41,058 nucleotides of DNA from Bacteroidota bacterium (GCA_024762835.1 JANTGP010000006.1:1-41058), one strand, 5' to 3'. Positions 1 to 9,524 are shown, counted from the first letter of the stretch. Program-made: numbers and translations. Notes: generated by a model from the letters alone, not told the origin.

Positions 1-783
1 TTATTTCAAGTCATTATAAACATCAAGCCTTCTATCGTTAAAAAGATGGTTGCGTTCTGTAATTTCTTTATTCTTGCTAATACTCAGGTTGATATCAATT
101 TTCAGAATCTCTTCTTTTTCCGGAGATAAACGCCCAATCACCTTCCCTTGAGGATTTGCAACAATTGATTGCCCCGAAAAACTTACTCCTCTTTCCGTTC
201 CAACACGATTTGCTGTTGCAATAAAAATATGATTAACAATTGCGTAAGCCGGTATTACAGATTGAGCATAAGGCAGAACCAGATTTGAAGGATGGCAAAT
301 TAAATCAACCCCGTTTAAAGCCATTTTTCGCCAAATCTCCGGAATCATCCAATCAAAACAAATCAACATCCCTATTTTATAACCATTATATTCAAAAACA
401 GGTAGTCCCAAATTTCCTTTTTCAAAAAAATCGGGTTCATTTAGAAATAAATGAAGCTTACGATATTTTCCAATTACGCCTGATTTATCAACAAACACAG
501 CTGAGTTATACAGTTTATCTCCCTCTCTTTCGTTAAAACCGCTAATAATACCTGCTTTTAGTTTTGTGGCAAATTGTTGCAGGAAACTTATAAATCTTCC
601 GCTAATGTTCTCACTCAGGTCAAAAGCTTCTGTTTTTGTCTGAAAGTTATAACCAGAATTTGCTAGTTCGGGAAGTATTATTAACTCGCTGTCATTGCAT
701 TTATTTAATAATTGTTCTAATTTATTTAATGTTGCCTCAGCATTATCAATAAGTGGTGCAAATTGTATAATTGCAATTTTCAT
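1..783 (-). CDS. Nitrilase/carbon-nitrogen hydrolase family protein
   Basis: A 260-residue member of the nitrilase superfamily, which hydrolyses C-N bonds of amides, carbamoyl compounds or nitriles. The Glu-Lys-Cys triad is visible: E39 in ILPEL, K109 in GKYRKLH and C142 in MLICFDW. The length matches single-domain omega-amidase or N-carbamoylputrescine-type members. There is no signal peptide, so it should be cytoplasmic. The gene is complete: its stop codon is the first three bases of the window and its ATG is followed upstream by the long AT-rich gap. The substrate cannot be read from sequence alone. The C-terminal 30 residues are polar and differ from the classical omega-amidase end. I am sure of the family, not of the substrate. 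Confidence 0.9.
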   Translation of the reverse strand: MKIAIIQFAPLIDNAEATLNKLEQLLNKCNDSELIILPELANSGYNFQTKTEAFDLSENISGRFISFLQQFATKLKAGIISGFNEREGDKLYNSAVFVDKSGVIGKYRKLHLFLNEPDFFEKGNLGLPVFEYNGYKIGMLICFDWMIPEIWRKMALNGVDLICHPSNLVLPYAQSVIPAYAIVNHIFIATANRVGTERGVSFSGQSIVANPQGKVIGRLSPEKEEILKIDINLSISKNKEITERNHLFNDRRLDVYNDLK

Positions 784-992
784 TTTATTCTTGTTATATT
801 ACTTACTCGTTATATTCCAATCAATATCAAAAATAACATTCAACGAAAATAGTATCTTTTAGAGGACTTCTAAAATGACAACTTAATTATTCGATTAAAA
901 TGTGATAAAAATTTTTTTTTAATTTTTTCGATTCTTTAAACAACCATTTTTTATTTATGCTTGTCTACAATATGTTGCTATTATGTTTTAAT

Positions 993-1073
993 GATCTCAA
1001 AGACTGTTTTTGTATTGGTTAGTTAATAGATTTTTCATAGAATTAGATTATGGTCTTTGAGGTCTTTTTTTTT
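993..1073 (+). terminator. Hairpin plus T9 run; terminator or 3' end of a small RNA
   Basis: GATCTCAAAGAC at 993-1004 pairs over all 12 bases with GTCTTTGAGGTC at 1053-1064 (one G-U wobble). The loop is 48 bases and the stem is followed at once by nine T residues. In the plus direction this has the shape of an intrinsic terminator. However, no plus-strand gene lies upstream in the window (the preceding gene is on the minus strand), and the promoter for the downstream gene starts only after it. It could therefore be the 3' end of a small plus-strand RNA starting somewhere in 850-990. I see only a weak -7 candidate (TATGCTTG, 956-963), so the RNA itself is inference. Confidence 0.45.
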
Positions 1074-1095
1074 ATAGAACAATATTTGAATTTAT

Positions 1096-1124
1096 TTTGT
1101 AAATTTGCAACAATACTATATTTG
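1096..1124 (+). promoter_or_regulatory. Bacteroidota-type promoter (TTTG-N17-TATATTTG)
   Basis: TTTG at 1096-1099 and an exact TAnnTTTG box (TATATTTG, 1117-1124) are separated by 17 bases, within the known spacing for the primary sigma factor of this phylum. Transcription would start near 1131. That leaves a leader of about 37 bases before the ATG at 1168 and argues against the upstream TTG at 1150, which would leave about 19 bases. It should drive the small secreted gene and the large CUB/Ig-repeat gene as one unit. Confidence 0.65.
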
Positions 1125-1167
1125 AAAAAATATTTATTTAGTAAAATAATTGAAACCAAATAATATC

Positions 1168-1629
1168 ATGAGAAAGAGTATGTTAATGCTGACTTATGTT
1201 TTTATCTTTATGTCAGTAGTGTTTAATTTGAATGCACAGAATTCATTTGATCTGCAATCTGTTAAACCGGATTCAAGATTAGTTGATGCATTCGACCTTA
1301 GTTTTGTAAACAGGATTCAAAAAGAGAACCCTGCATTAGTTTTGTATTATAACTTCTACCTCGACAGTGCGTATTACATTAGTGTTTTGCCTGCTGATAA
1401 AAATGAGTTTTTATCAAATCTTAAGTCTATTGACGTTGACGATAATATCGAAACCTCAGAAATCAATATCTTAATGTATAAGCTTGACCTGAATTTTGAG
1501 CAACGCAGCTATTACCGTATTGGTAATAGCGACAGGGTAATGATTTTTTATTCGGGTAAGGAGCTAAATGAGAAGTTTAATGATTACAGGGCTTCTTTGG
1601 GTTTATTAAATACTAATGTTGTACGTTAA
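1168..1629 (+). CDS. Small secreted protein of unknown function
   Basis: A 153-residue protein counted from the ATG at 1168. A TTG at 1150 would add six residues, but the ATG gives a normal signal peptide: basic start MRKSM, a hydrophobic stretch, then cleavage around NLNAQ-N. The mature part of about 130 residues is soluble-looking and mixed alpha/beta, with several Tyr/Asn/Asp-rich segments (for example ALVLYYNFYLDSAYY). It has no T9SS sorting domain, no lipobox and no cysteine. I do not recognise the family. The stop lies only 13 bases before the ATG of the large CUB/Ig-repeat protein, so the two are almost certainly co-transcribed and may work together outside the inner membrane. Confidence 0.75.
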   Translation: MRKSMLMLTYVFIFMSVVFNLNAQNSFDLQSVKPDSRLVDAFDLSFVNRIQKENPALVLYYNFYLDSAYYISVLPADKNEFLSNLKSIDVDDNIETSEINILMYKLDLNFEQRSYYRIGNSDRVMIFYSGKELNEKFNDYRASLGLLNTNVVR

Positions 1630-1642
1630 AATTAAATGTATC

Positions 1643-4600
1643 ATGAAAAAATATTTACTTATAATTGGATTACTATTTAGTTTTGTCTATTCATATTCGC
1701 AAAACTATGAGATTGATACTTATAATGGACAGACCGTTACAACATGTTCGGGAAATTTCTATGACAGTGGAGGATCGTTTGGTAATTATCTACCAGGAGA
1801 GAGTTATGAAGTAACTTTCTGTCCCGGAACGCCCGGAACAAGTATTGACCTTGATTTCTCTTACTTTAATGTTTCTTCAGGTGCTTCATTGGTTGTGTTT
1901 GATGGACCGGACAATACCTATAATAATTTTGGTACATTTAGTAATGGCGGTTTCTCACCGGTAGGAATGGGGGTTACAGCTACACCTACAAATACATCAG
2001 GTTGTCTTACTGTATCATGGACATCAGGCGGAGGTATTGATGATGGCTGGGATGCTGCTGTTTCATGCCAAATACCTTGTCAAACTGTTTTGTCAACTTT
2101 AATTTCATCCAGCCCGGCAATTACTCCCGACGGCTATATTGATGTTTGCCCGGGTCAACAAATTACTCTTATTGGCGGAGGTATTTATCCTGAAAATAAC
2201 TTAGTTTATACACAGGGTAATAATACATCAATTTTTGTTTGGGACTTTGGAAACGGTTTAACCGATTCTTCAATGTCCAATATTACGAGTATTCAATATG
2301 ATACTATTTCAGGTTATAATATTAATCTAACTGTATATGATACTTTAGGTTGTACAAATACTAATTTAATCGGAATCAGAGTAAGGGTATCCACTCATCC
2401 TGTATTTGCCGGAACAATGCCTGATGATCCTGCAATTTGCGATGGTACACAAACTACCTTATTGGGAGAAGTTGAAACTGTGCCATATGAAGTAACCGCT
2501 GAGTTAAGTCTGGCCGGAACAACTTTCTTACCTGATGGCTCAGGAGCATCTTATACAACATCATTGGTGTTTGAGGCTTTTGCACCAGGGCAGACTTTAA
2601 CAAATGTTAATGACTTTCTCAGTATCTGTGCTGTAATGGAACATTCGTATCTTGGCGACCTTGATATTACACTTGAATGTCCGAATGGTACAGTTGTAGC
2701 CTTAAAGACATATCCCGGCTGCGGTTCAACATATCTAGGTGAGCCGATTGATGTTGATACTGATCTTAGTCCCGGAGTTGGCTACGAATATTGTTGGTCG
2801 CCAAATCCCACCTATGGAAGCATGAATGCCGAGTGTGGAAGTTATTCAACTATGCCTGCAGGTTCTTATGCACCGGTTGGTAATTTTAGCGATTTTGTAG
2901 GTTGCCCGCTTAATGGTGCATGGACAATTGAGGTTACAGATAATTTATTATCCGACAATGGTTATATTTTTGAATGGGGAATAAATTTCGACCCTTCAAT
3001 TCTTCCGGCAAACTTTAACTACGAGCCAAGTATTGTTGACGAATACTGGACCGTCCCTTCACCAACTATTCTTGTCGCTGATAATGATTCAGATGTGGTT
3101 ATTGAAGGTAATGGACAAGGAATTTATCCTTTTACTTTTACTGTCGAAGATGATTTTGGTTGTACATACGACACAACTGTTGATGTGCAGGTTTATGTAT
3201 CATACATGGTGAACTTCCCGCCTGATACTGTCATCTGTTCTAATGCAACTCTTCAGTTAGATGCAAGTAATAACGGTCAAAATGTTGGTGCCGAGTATGT
3301 CTGGCATTGGGATTTTACCGGCGACGATACTATTTCGGTTGCAGATAACTTTATTGTTGATAAACCCGGTTTATATTGGGTTGATATTCCGAATATTGAA
3401 CCTGCATGTGGTCATATTGATTCTATTTATGTAACATATAACGAGATGGAGCTTGAATTGGGTAGCGACATTGAAGATGTTTGCTCAAATAATGCTGTGA
3501 CTTTAGATGCAACAACTGATTTAGGTAATTATCCAAGCGTTTCATATCTATGGTCTACCGGTGAAGTAACTCCAACAATTATTGCTCCTTCATCAGGAAC
3601 ATATTCGGTGTCGGTTGCTCGGGGCTATTGTATTGAAACTGATGTTATTGATGTTGATTATGATATTCCACTTCCCACTATGACGTTAGGTCCTGACCAA
3701 TATATTTGTCAGGGGGATTTAGTAACTCTTGATGCAGGTTATATCGGTTACGATTATTTGTGGTCAACCGGAGCTTTGAGTCAGATTATTGAAGTTAGTC
3801 TACCGGGGACATATACTCTTACCATTACAAATGCTTGTGGTTCATATTCCGATGATGTTGATGTAATTTTGGTTGACGAACCAACGGTGGATTTAGGACC
3901 CGACCAGTATATTTGTTTTGGTCAGGCATATTTTCTCAATGCAGAATATATAGGAACCGGTCCGGCTGCGACTTATTTGTGGTCGACTAACGAAACCTTA
4001 CCTGCCATAGCAGCATTTAACGAGGGTTTTTATTCGGTTACAGTAACAAACCAATGTGGATTTGCAATTGACCAAATATTTATTGGAAACGACTATCCAT
4101 TAAATATTAATCTTGGAAATGATACCACTATTTGCAGCGGCGATACTTTGACCTTGGATCCCGGTGTCAGTGGTAATAGTTATTATTGGTCGACAACTGA
4201 GAATACTCCAACTATCGACGTAACAGTATCTGATTCGTATTCGGTTGATATTGAAAATGCCTGTGGAATTTATAGCGATTTCATTAATATCACGGTAGAG
4301 AATATCACAGTTGATTTGGGGCCTGATACTACTTTGTGTCCGGGAAGTACAATTGAATTTGATGCAATGAACCCGGGAAACAGTTATTTATGGTCAAACG
4401 GAAATACCGGTCAAGTTATTAATGTAACAAGTGAAGGCACATATTCTGTTACGGTTCAGAGTTCAAATAATTGCCTTGATGAAGATGAAGTTGTTGTTAC
4501 TGAATTTGTTCCTGATCTCAATCTTGGCCTTGATACCTCAATATGCGAAGGTTCATCTCTTGAGCTGGATGCCGGTTACGAAGGCTCTACCTTTGATTGG

Positions 4601-5188
4601 TCGACAGGTGAGAATACTCAGATAATTGAGGTTTTTGATGCCGGTAACTATACTGTTACGGTACATCATTTTTGCGGTGATTTGAATGATAATATTCAAG
4701 TTGATATTAATCCTGTTCCTGTGATTGATTTTGGAGCAGATACAATTTCAATTCTTTACGGATCATCAACTGTTCTTGATGCAGGTAATGCAGGAGCAGT
4801 TTATATTTGGTCAACTGGAGAAACAACTCAAACAATTGAAGTGTCAACTCAAGACACATATTCTGTTACGGTTACTGATGGCAATGGCTGTTCTGCCGAA
4901 AATTCTGTTTTTGTTGAAGTAAGAGTCGGAATAAGCGAGATTGAATTTGAGAATGCAATTAGTATTTATCCGAATCCGGCAAGTACCAATCTTTATATTG
5001 TTTCTGATAACGAAATTATTAAAGAAGTTGAGCTTTATTCAGCAATAGGAAAACTTGTAAGGAAGAATATTAATGCCGGTAATAATTTAGAACTTGATTT
5101 AAATGGCTTGTCAGAAGGCATTTATTTTGTGAGAGTTTTCTCATTGTCAGGTAATAGTTTTGTCAATTCCTTATCAATTGTAAAATAG
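1643..5188 (+). CDS. T9SS-sorted CUB / PKD / P-domain / Ig-repeat surface protein
   Basis: A protein of 1181 residues from the ATG at 1643. An in-frame ATG at 1616 would overlap the preceding gene and spoil the signal peptide MKKYLLIIGLLFSFVYSYSQ. Order of domains: CUB-like domain with cysteine pairs (about 25-150); a PKD-like domain with FVWDFGNG (about 160-250); a proprotein-convertase P-domain (about 285-452, with GDLDITLECPNGT and GAWTIEVTDN); a short linker; about eight Ig-like repeats of roughly 70 residues (about 520-1095), each starting near LGPDT.IC and carrying YLWSTG and GTYSVTV; and a T9SS type A sorting domain (about 1104-1181, SIYPNPASTNLYI). No peptidase catalytic motif is visible, so it is probably an adhesin or scaffold exported by T9SS and anchored on, or released from, the cell surface. 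A strong terminator follows. Confidence 0.88.
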   Translation: MKKYLLIIGLLFSFVYSYSQNYEIDTYNGQTVTTCSGNFYDSGGSFGNYLPGESYEVTFCPGTPGTSIDLDFSYFNVSSGASLVVFDGPDNTYNNFGTFSNGGFSPVGMGVTATPTNTSGCLTVSWTSGGGIDDGWDAAVSCQIPCQTVLSTLISSSPAITPDGYIDVCPGQQITLIGGGIYPENNLVYTQGNNTSIFVWDFGNGLTDSSMSNITSIQYDTISGYNINLTVYDTLGCTNTNLIGIRVRVSTHPVFAGTMPDDPAICDGTQTTLLGEVETVPYEVTAELSLAGTTFLPDGSGASYTTSLVFEAFAPGQTLTNVNDFLSICAVMEHSYLGDLDITLECPNGTVVALKTYPGCGSTYLGEPIDVDTDLSPGVGYEYCWSPNPTYGSMNAECGSYSTMPAGSYAPVGNFSDFVGCPLNGAWTIEVTDNLLSDNGYIFEWGINFDPSILPANFNYEPSIVDEYWTVPSPTILVADNDSDVVIEGNGQGIYPFTFTVEDDFGCTYDTTVDVQVYVSYMVNFPPDTVICSNATLQLDASNNGQNVGAEYVWHWDFTGDDTISVADNFIVDKPGLYWVDIPNIEPACGHIDSIYVTYNEMELELGSDIEDVCSNNAVTLDATTDLGNYPSVSYLWSTGEVTPTIIAPSSGTYSVSVARGYCIETDVIDVDYDIPLPTMTLGPDQYICQGDLVTLDAGYIGYDYLWSTGALSQIIEVSLPGTYTLTITNACGSYSDDVDVILVDEPTVDLGPDQYICFGQAYFLNAEYIGTGPAATYLWSTNETLPAIAAFNEGFYSVTVTNQCGFAIDQIFIGNDYPLNINLGNDTTICSGDTLTLDPGVSGNSYYWSTTENTPTIDVTVSDSYSVDIENACGIYSDFINITVENITVDLGPDTTLCPGSTIEFDAMNPGNSYLWSNGNTGQVINVTSEGTYSVTVQSSNNCLDEDEVVVTEFVPDLNLGLDTSICEGSSLELDAGYEGSTFDWSTGENTQIIEVFDAGNYTVTVHHFCGDLNDNIQVDINPVPVIDFGADTISILYGSSTVLDAGNAGAVYIWSTGETTQTIEVSTQDTYSVTVTDGNGCSAENSVFVEVRVGISEIEFENAISIYPNPASTNLYIVSDNEIIKEVELYSAIGKLVRKNINAGNNLELDLNGLSEGIYFVRVFSLSGNSFVNSLSIVK
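3211..4926 (+). repeat. Eight tandem Ig-like repeat units (coding)
   Basis: Within the large T9SS protein about eight units of roughly 65-75 residues follow each other. The conserved marks are LG.DT.IC, a LDA core, Y.WSTGE/N and a G.YSVTV strand. The first unit (from FPPDTVICSN) is longer and most divergent; the last lacks the first cysteine. At DNA level the units have diverged, so they are old duplications rather than a recombination-prone array. Confidence 0.8.
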
Positions 5189-5210
5189 ATTATGGCGGTT
5201 GAAATATAAT

Positions 5211-5250
5211 AAAACAAAACAGGGAAGATTTGCTTCCCTGTTTTGTTTTT
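5211..5250 (+). terminator. Strong intrinsic terminator after the CUB/Ig-repeat gene
   Basis: A 17-base stem (AAAACAAAACAGGGAAG, 5211-5227) pairs perfectly with 5233-5249 around a 5-base loop, and the right arm ends in a T-rich run (TTTTGTTTTT). It lies 22 bases after the stop codon at 5188. The A-rich left arm would let it work on the other strand too, but no minus-strand gene ends here. Confidence 0.88.
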
Positions 5251-5320
5251 ATGCAATTTGCGTTTTATTTATCTATCGGAATAATTAGTTTTGTCATCAT
5301 TCTTTTTTTAAACTTATATT

Positions 5321-7468
5321 ATGAAAAAAATACTTTTAAGCCTTTCGGTTTTATTCTTTTTAGCATCATCTTTTGTTCATGCTCAGGATAAAAATCTTAC
5401 TATAGAGGATGCAGTCATTGGTCAATGGCAACAATTGTATCCCGATTATTTATCAAACCTTTCATGGCGTGGAACAACTGATTATTTTACCTATGTAGCT
5501 TCTTATGACTCTTTAATTCAGGAAAAAGCTAACAGAAGTGGAAAGAAATTATTGATTACTTTGGATGATATCAATGCAGCAATGCAATCTCTTGCTTATG
5601 ACTCATTAAGGTATTTTCCAAGAATAAAGTGGCTTGATAATAGTAATTTTGTGTTTAAGTCGAAGGGGCTAAATCTGATTTACAATATAGAGAAACAAGT
5701 TGTTACCGAAGGTTTAAAATTTCCCAAATCAGGTGAGAATTTTACTAAAAACAAGAATGGTGATTATGCTTTCACTATTGATGATAACCTTTATATTTTA
5801 ACAAAGAAGGGTGATTCTTTGCAGATAAGCAATGATGGTGGAAACGGAATTGTTTACGGTAAATCAGTACATAGAAACGAGTTTGGAATTGATGGCGGAA
5901 TATTCTGGTCGCCTGAAAGTTCTAAATTGGCTTTTTATCGTAAAGATGAGACTATGGTGACGGATTATCCTTTGGTTGACATTACTGCCCGGGAAGCTGA
6001 GGTTGTGAATATAAAATATCCTATGGCCGGCATGAAAAGCCACCAAGTAACTCTGGGAGTTTATAATATGGCAAGTGGTAAAACAATTTATCTTAAAACA
6101 GGTGAGCCTAAGGAACAATATCTAACAAACATATCATGGGACACAGAGGGAAACCATATTTATATTGCCGTTTTAAACAGAGCACAGAATCATATGGAGC
6201 TGAAGCAGTTTGATGCTTATACAGGCGAATATATCAAAACATTGTTTGAAGAAAGAAACGATAAATATGTTGAACCCGAACATCCATTATTATTTGTGAA
6301 GAAACATCCGGAGACCTTTATATGGCAAAGTCGAAGAGACGGTTTTAATCATTTGTATTTATATAAGAAGAATGGTGAATTGGTAAAGCAACTCACATTT
6401 GGCGAATGGGAGGTAACTGATGTTATTGGTTTTGATAAATCAGGTAATAATTTATATATGATTACTACTCAGGCAAGTCCTATCGAACGACAAGTTTATA
6501 AGTTAAATATGTCATCAGGTAAGATATTACAATTAACATCTGATAAAGGTACTCATAATCCCTTATTTAGTAAAAACGGAAAATATTTTATCGATAATCT
6601 TTCAAGCACAAAAGTCCCACGTAAATATTCTATTGTTTCAACAAAAGCCAAATTTGTAAGAACAATAATGGAAGCAGCAAATCCATTAGTAGATTATGCT
6701 ATGGGCGAAATGAGTATATTTACAATAAAGGCAGACGATGGAAAAACAGATCTGTATTGCAGAATGATAAAGCCAACTAATTTTGACCCGAATAAAAAAT
6801 ATCCGGCAGTAGTATATGTTTACGGTGGTCCACATGCTCAGTTAGTAACAGAATCATGGTTGGGAGGTGCTCGTATGTGGCAATATTATATGGCAGAAAA
6901 AGGTTATGTAATGTTAACTGTTGACAACAGAGGATCAGCAAACAGAGGATTGGAGTTTGAGAATATTATACATCGTCATGCCGGAATTGTTGAGGTTGCA
7001 GACCAGCTTAAAGGAATAGATTATCTAAAATCTCTTGGATATGTTGATATGGATAGGATAGGTGTACATGGCTGGAGCTACGGTGGTTATATGACTACTT
7101 CGCTTATGACCCGACATCCTGAGATTTATAAAGTTGGCGTGGCAGGCGGTCCTGTAATTGATTGGAAATATTACGAAATAATGTATGGTGAACGATACAT
7201 GGATACTCCAGAGGAAAATCCTGAAGGATACGAAGAGACATCATTAATCAATCAGGCAAAAAATCTGGAAGGGAAATTATTAATCATACATGGAGCTATT
7301 GACCCGACAGTAGTTTGGCAACATAGCTTAAGTTTTATTCAGGCTTGTATTAAAGCAGGAAAGCAGGTTGATTATTTCGTTTATCCTCGACATGAACATA
7401 ATGTACGGGGTTACGACAGAGTTCACTTGATGGAAAAAGTAAGTATGTATTTTGACGATAATCTGTAA
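5321..7468 (+). CDS. Dipeptidyl peptidase IV (S9B), secreted
   Basis: A 715-residue serine exopeptidase that removes X-Pro/X-Ala dipeptides from peptide N-termini. The signal peptide MKKILLSLSVLFFLASSFVHA sends it to the periplasm; there is no T9SS sorting domain. The beta-propeller (about 40-460) includes DGGIFWSPESSKLAFYR, the segment that in DPP IV relatives carries substrate-binding acidic residues. The alpha/beta-hydrolase domain (about 480-715) shows the triad: S586 in GWSYGGYM, D661 in GAIDPTVVW and H693 in RHEHN. Length and motifs match Porphyromonas-type DPP IV. It sits alone between two transcription units, after a terminator. TAGTTTTG at 5286-5293 could be its -7 box, though the nearest TTTG is 25 bases upstream, a little far. 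It probably finishes peptides made by the endopeptidases encoded downstream. Confidence 0.95.
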   Translation: MKKILLSLSVLFFLASSFVHAQDKNLTIEDAVIGQWQQLYPDYLSNLSWRGTTDYFTYVASYDSLIQEKANRSGKKLLITLDDINAAMQSLAYDSLRYFPRIKWLDNSNFVFKSKGLNLIYNIEKQVVTEGLKFPKSGENFTKNKNGDYAFTIDDNLYILTKKGDSLQISNDGGNGIVYGKSVHRNEFGIDGGIFWSPESSKLAFYRKDETMVTDYPLVDITAREAEVVNIKYPMAGMKSHQVTLGVYNMASGKTIYLKTGEPKEQYLTNISWDTEGNHIYIAVLNRAQNHMELKQFDAYTGEYIKTLFEERNDKYVEPEHPLLFVKKHPETFIWQSRRDGFNHLYLYKKNGELVKQLTFGEWEVTDVIGFDKSGNNLYMITTQASPIERQVYKLNMSSGKILQLTSDKGTHNPLFSKNGKYFIDNLSSTKVPRKYSIVSTKAKFVRTIMEAANPLVDYAMGEMSIFTIKADDGKTDLYCRMIKPTNFDPNKKYPAVVYVYGGPHAQLVTESWLGGARMWQYYMAEKGYVMLTVDNRGSANRGLEFENIIHRHAGIVEVADQLKGIDYLKSLGYVDMDRIGVHGWSYGGYMTTSLMTRHPEIYKVGVAGGPVIDWKYYEIMYGERYMDTPEENPEGYEETSLINQAKNLEGKLLIIHGAIDPTVVWQHSLSFIQACIKAGKQVDYFVYPRHEHNVRGYDRVHLMEKVSMYFDDNL

Positions 7469-7616
7469 TTGCCGGACTTTGAATTAATACATAAGTGAAC
7501 TGATTCTATCTTAGAATGTTTATTATTATTGAGTTAAATTAGAATTATAAATTGAAATATGATGTTAATTGAATTAATATTACGATTAACTGACAACAAA
7601 AATTAAATTATTACCA

Positions 7617-9524
7617 ATGAAAAAAGTTTTTTATTTTATTACCGGCTTAGTTTTAATAAGTCTTATTGGCATTACAAATGCCAATGCACAAATTAGTGCA
7701 GGAGGTACACCCAAGAGTATTTTATTAAATCTGAGGGATAATTATGAACAAAAAGAATTTGCCGCAATTGATGTTGCAAAAGCAAAACTTGAGGATGCTG
7801 AGAAAGATGCAAAAGGAGAATTATACCGTTATGGAAAAACAATAAATGTTAATCTTGATATTAATTCTGCAGGTACATGGACAAAGTTATCTGACGGAAA
7901 TATTTGGAGATTGAAATTAAAGTCAAAAGGTGCAAAAGCACTCGGTCTATATTTTAACGATTTCTGGTTACCTGAAGGTGGTGAGCTATATTTATATAAC
8001 GAGGATAAATCACAAATACTTGGTGCATATACAAGTGCGAATAATCACCCCAGTGGCATTTTTGCCATTGAGTTGGTGCAGGGAGAGACTGTTACGCTTG
8101 AGTATTTTCAACCTTTAAACCAAAAAGAACAAGCAATTATTAGTATATCCGAAATGGCATATGCTTATCGTTCTGTACGTTTCTTATTTAAAGGTACTGA
8201 TGCCTTTGGTGATTCAGAATCTTGTGAGGTTGATGCTAATTGCTCCGAAGGTGATAACTGGCGTGACCAACAAAGAGGTGTTGCCCGTATATCTGTGAAA
8301 AGTGGGTCTGACTACGGATGGTGCTCCGGCTCATTAGTAAACAACACACTTGGCGATTGCAAACCTTATTTCCTTACTGCCGACCACTGTGCCGACGGTG
8401 CAAGTGTAACTGATGTACTATCGTGGGTTTTTTATTTTAACTATGAGTTGGCAGGCTGTAACGACCCAAGCGAATTAGAACCAACACCAAGTACAATGAC
8501 AGGCGCTGTGAAAAAAGCAAGAGGTGGCTGGAACGGTTCTGATTTTTATCTTGTAATGTTCACATCTTATATTCCTATTGATTATAACCTCTATTTTAAT
8601 GGTTGGAAATCAACGAATGTTGCTAGCACAAGCGGAGTTGGAATACATCACCCCGCCGGCGATGTTAAGAAAATATCTACCTATACAAGTACACTTTCTA
8701 ACTATGGAAGTACTCACTGGAGTGTTGGTTGGTCGGGAACTACAAATGGTCATGGTGTTACTGAAGGTGGCTCATCAGGTTCACCATTATTTAATAACAA
8801 TGGACGGATAGTAGGAACTCTTACCGGAGGGGCTTCTTATTGCTCAGCACCAACGGCTCATGATATTTATGGTAAAGTGTCTTACTCATGGGCTTCAAAC
8901 GGAAGTTCAGCAAGCAGCAGGTTAAAAGACTGGCTCGACCCTAACAACACTAACCCGGGTTATATTGACGGTAAAGATGAAGATTGTACTGACTTTCCTT
9001 TAATTGTTGATTATTATGTTGAATCTACAAGTGTTGTGGTAGGAACAATGGTTCATTTTGTTAATCTTACACTTAAGAATCCGGCTTATTCCACAAGCTA
9101 TTTATGGGAGTTTGAGGGTGTTTCGCAATCGTCTACCACTATCGTTACTTCACCAAACAGGACATTTAACCAAATAGGAACTTTCCCTGTTACACTAACT
9201 GCAACGAACAGCAATGGAGATACCGATTCAAAAACAATTTATATTACCGTATCAACAAATGATATTGACGAATTAGATAATTCCGGCTTTGAAGTTTATC
9301 CAAATCCTTCACATAATGAAGTGTTTGTTAAATTGAATAACTCTGAGAAGGGAAAAAGAGCAGTCCGTATTTATAACATGACAGGTCAGATGGTTTATTC
9401 AGAGAATAGTACTGTCGAAAATGAAAGTGGAATTGACGTTTCAGGCATTCCAACCGGAATGTATTTTATCGAAGTTATTACTGAGAAAAATACATATTCA
9501 AAAAAACTTTCAATAATTAAATAG
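7617..9524 (+). CDS. T9SS-sorted trypsin-like serine endopeptidase with PKD domain
   Basis: A 635-residue secreted protease of the lysyl-endopeptidase-like group within the trypsin fold. After the signal peptide (about 1-24, ending NANA-Q) comes an N-terminal beta-rich region (about 30-195), probably a propeptide. The catalytic domain (about 205-455) shows H257 in FLTADHC, D309 in GSDFYLV and S387 in GGSSGSPLF, with IHHPAGDVKKIS between them. A PKD domain (about 465-545) and a T9SS type A sorting domain (about 557-635, VYPNPSHNEVFV) complete it, so it should be exported by T9SS and cell-attached or released. Cleavage specificity cannot be fixed from sequence. The next gene is a diverged paralogue. 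A GAAA-loop terminator follows the stop. Confidence 0.93.
   Translation: MKKVFYFITGLVLISLIGITNANAQISAGGTPKSILLNLRDNYEQKEFAAIDVAKAKLEDAEKDAKGELYRYGKTINVNLDINSAGTWTKLSDGNIWRLKLKSKGAKALGLYFNDFWLPEGGELYLYNEDKSQILGAYTSANNHPSGIFAIELVQGETVTLEYFQPLNQKEQAIISISEMAYAYRSVRFLFKGTDAFGDSESCEVDANCSEGDNWRDQQRGVARISVKSGSDYGWCSGSLVNNTLGDCKPYFLTADHCADGASVTDVLSWVFYFNYELAGCNDPSELEPTPSTMTGAVKKARGGWNGSDFYLVMFTSYIPIDYNLYFNGWKSTNVASTSGVGIHHPAGDVKKISTYTSTLSNYGSTHWSVGWSGTTNGHGVTEGGSSGSPLFNNNGRIVGTLTGGASYCSAPTAHDIYGKVSYSWASNGSSASSRLKDWLDPNNTNPGYIDGKDEDCTDFPLIVDYYVESTSVVVGTMVHFVNLTLKNPAYSTSYLWEFEGVSQSSTTIVTSPNRTFNQIGTFPVTLTATNSNGDTDSKTIYITVSTNDIDELDNSGFEVYPNPSHNEVFVKLNNSEKGKRAVRIYNMTGQMVYSENSTVENESGIDVSGIPTGMYFIEVITEKNTYSKKLSIIK

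Larger units (their letters stand above)
784..1149. other. AT-rich intergenic gap with hairpin and promoter
   Basis: These 366 bases contain no convincing coding frame. They hold a run of A/T-only sequence around 905-927, a long-loop hairpin followed by nine T residues (993-1073), and a canonical Bacteroidota promoter (1096-1124) that would drive the downstream secretome genes. Hairpin and promoter are listed separately. Confidence 0.6.

Noticed and set aside
240-536. 98-codon plus-strand frame antisense to the nitrilase gene
   Set aside because: The opposite strand encodes a complete catalytic triad protein; the antisense product shows no recognisable motif.
3211-4926. Coding repeats as a recombination-active or phase-variable array
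   Set aside because: Units are similar only at protein level; no long identical DNA stretches or short tandem tracts are visible.
7503-7517. ATTCTA-TCT-TAGAAT palindrome after the DPP IV gene
   Set aside because: Short A/T-rich stem without a T-run; likely by chance in this composition.
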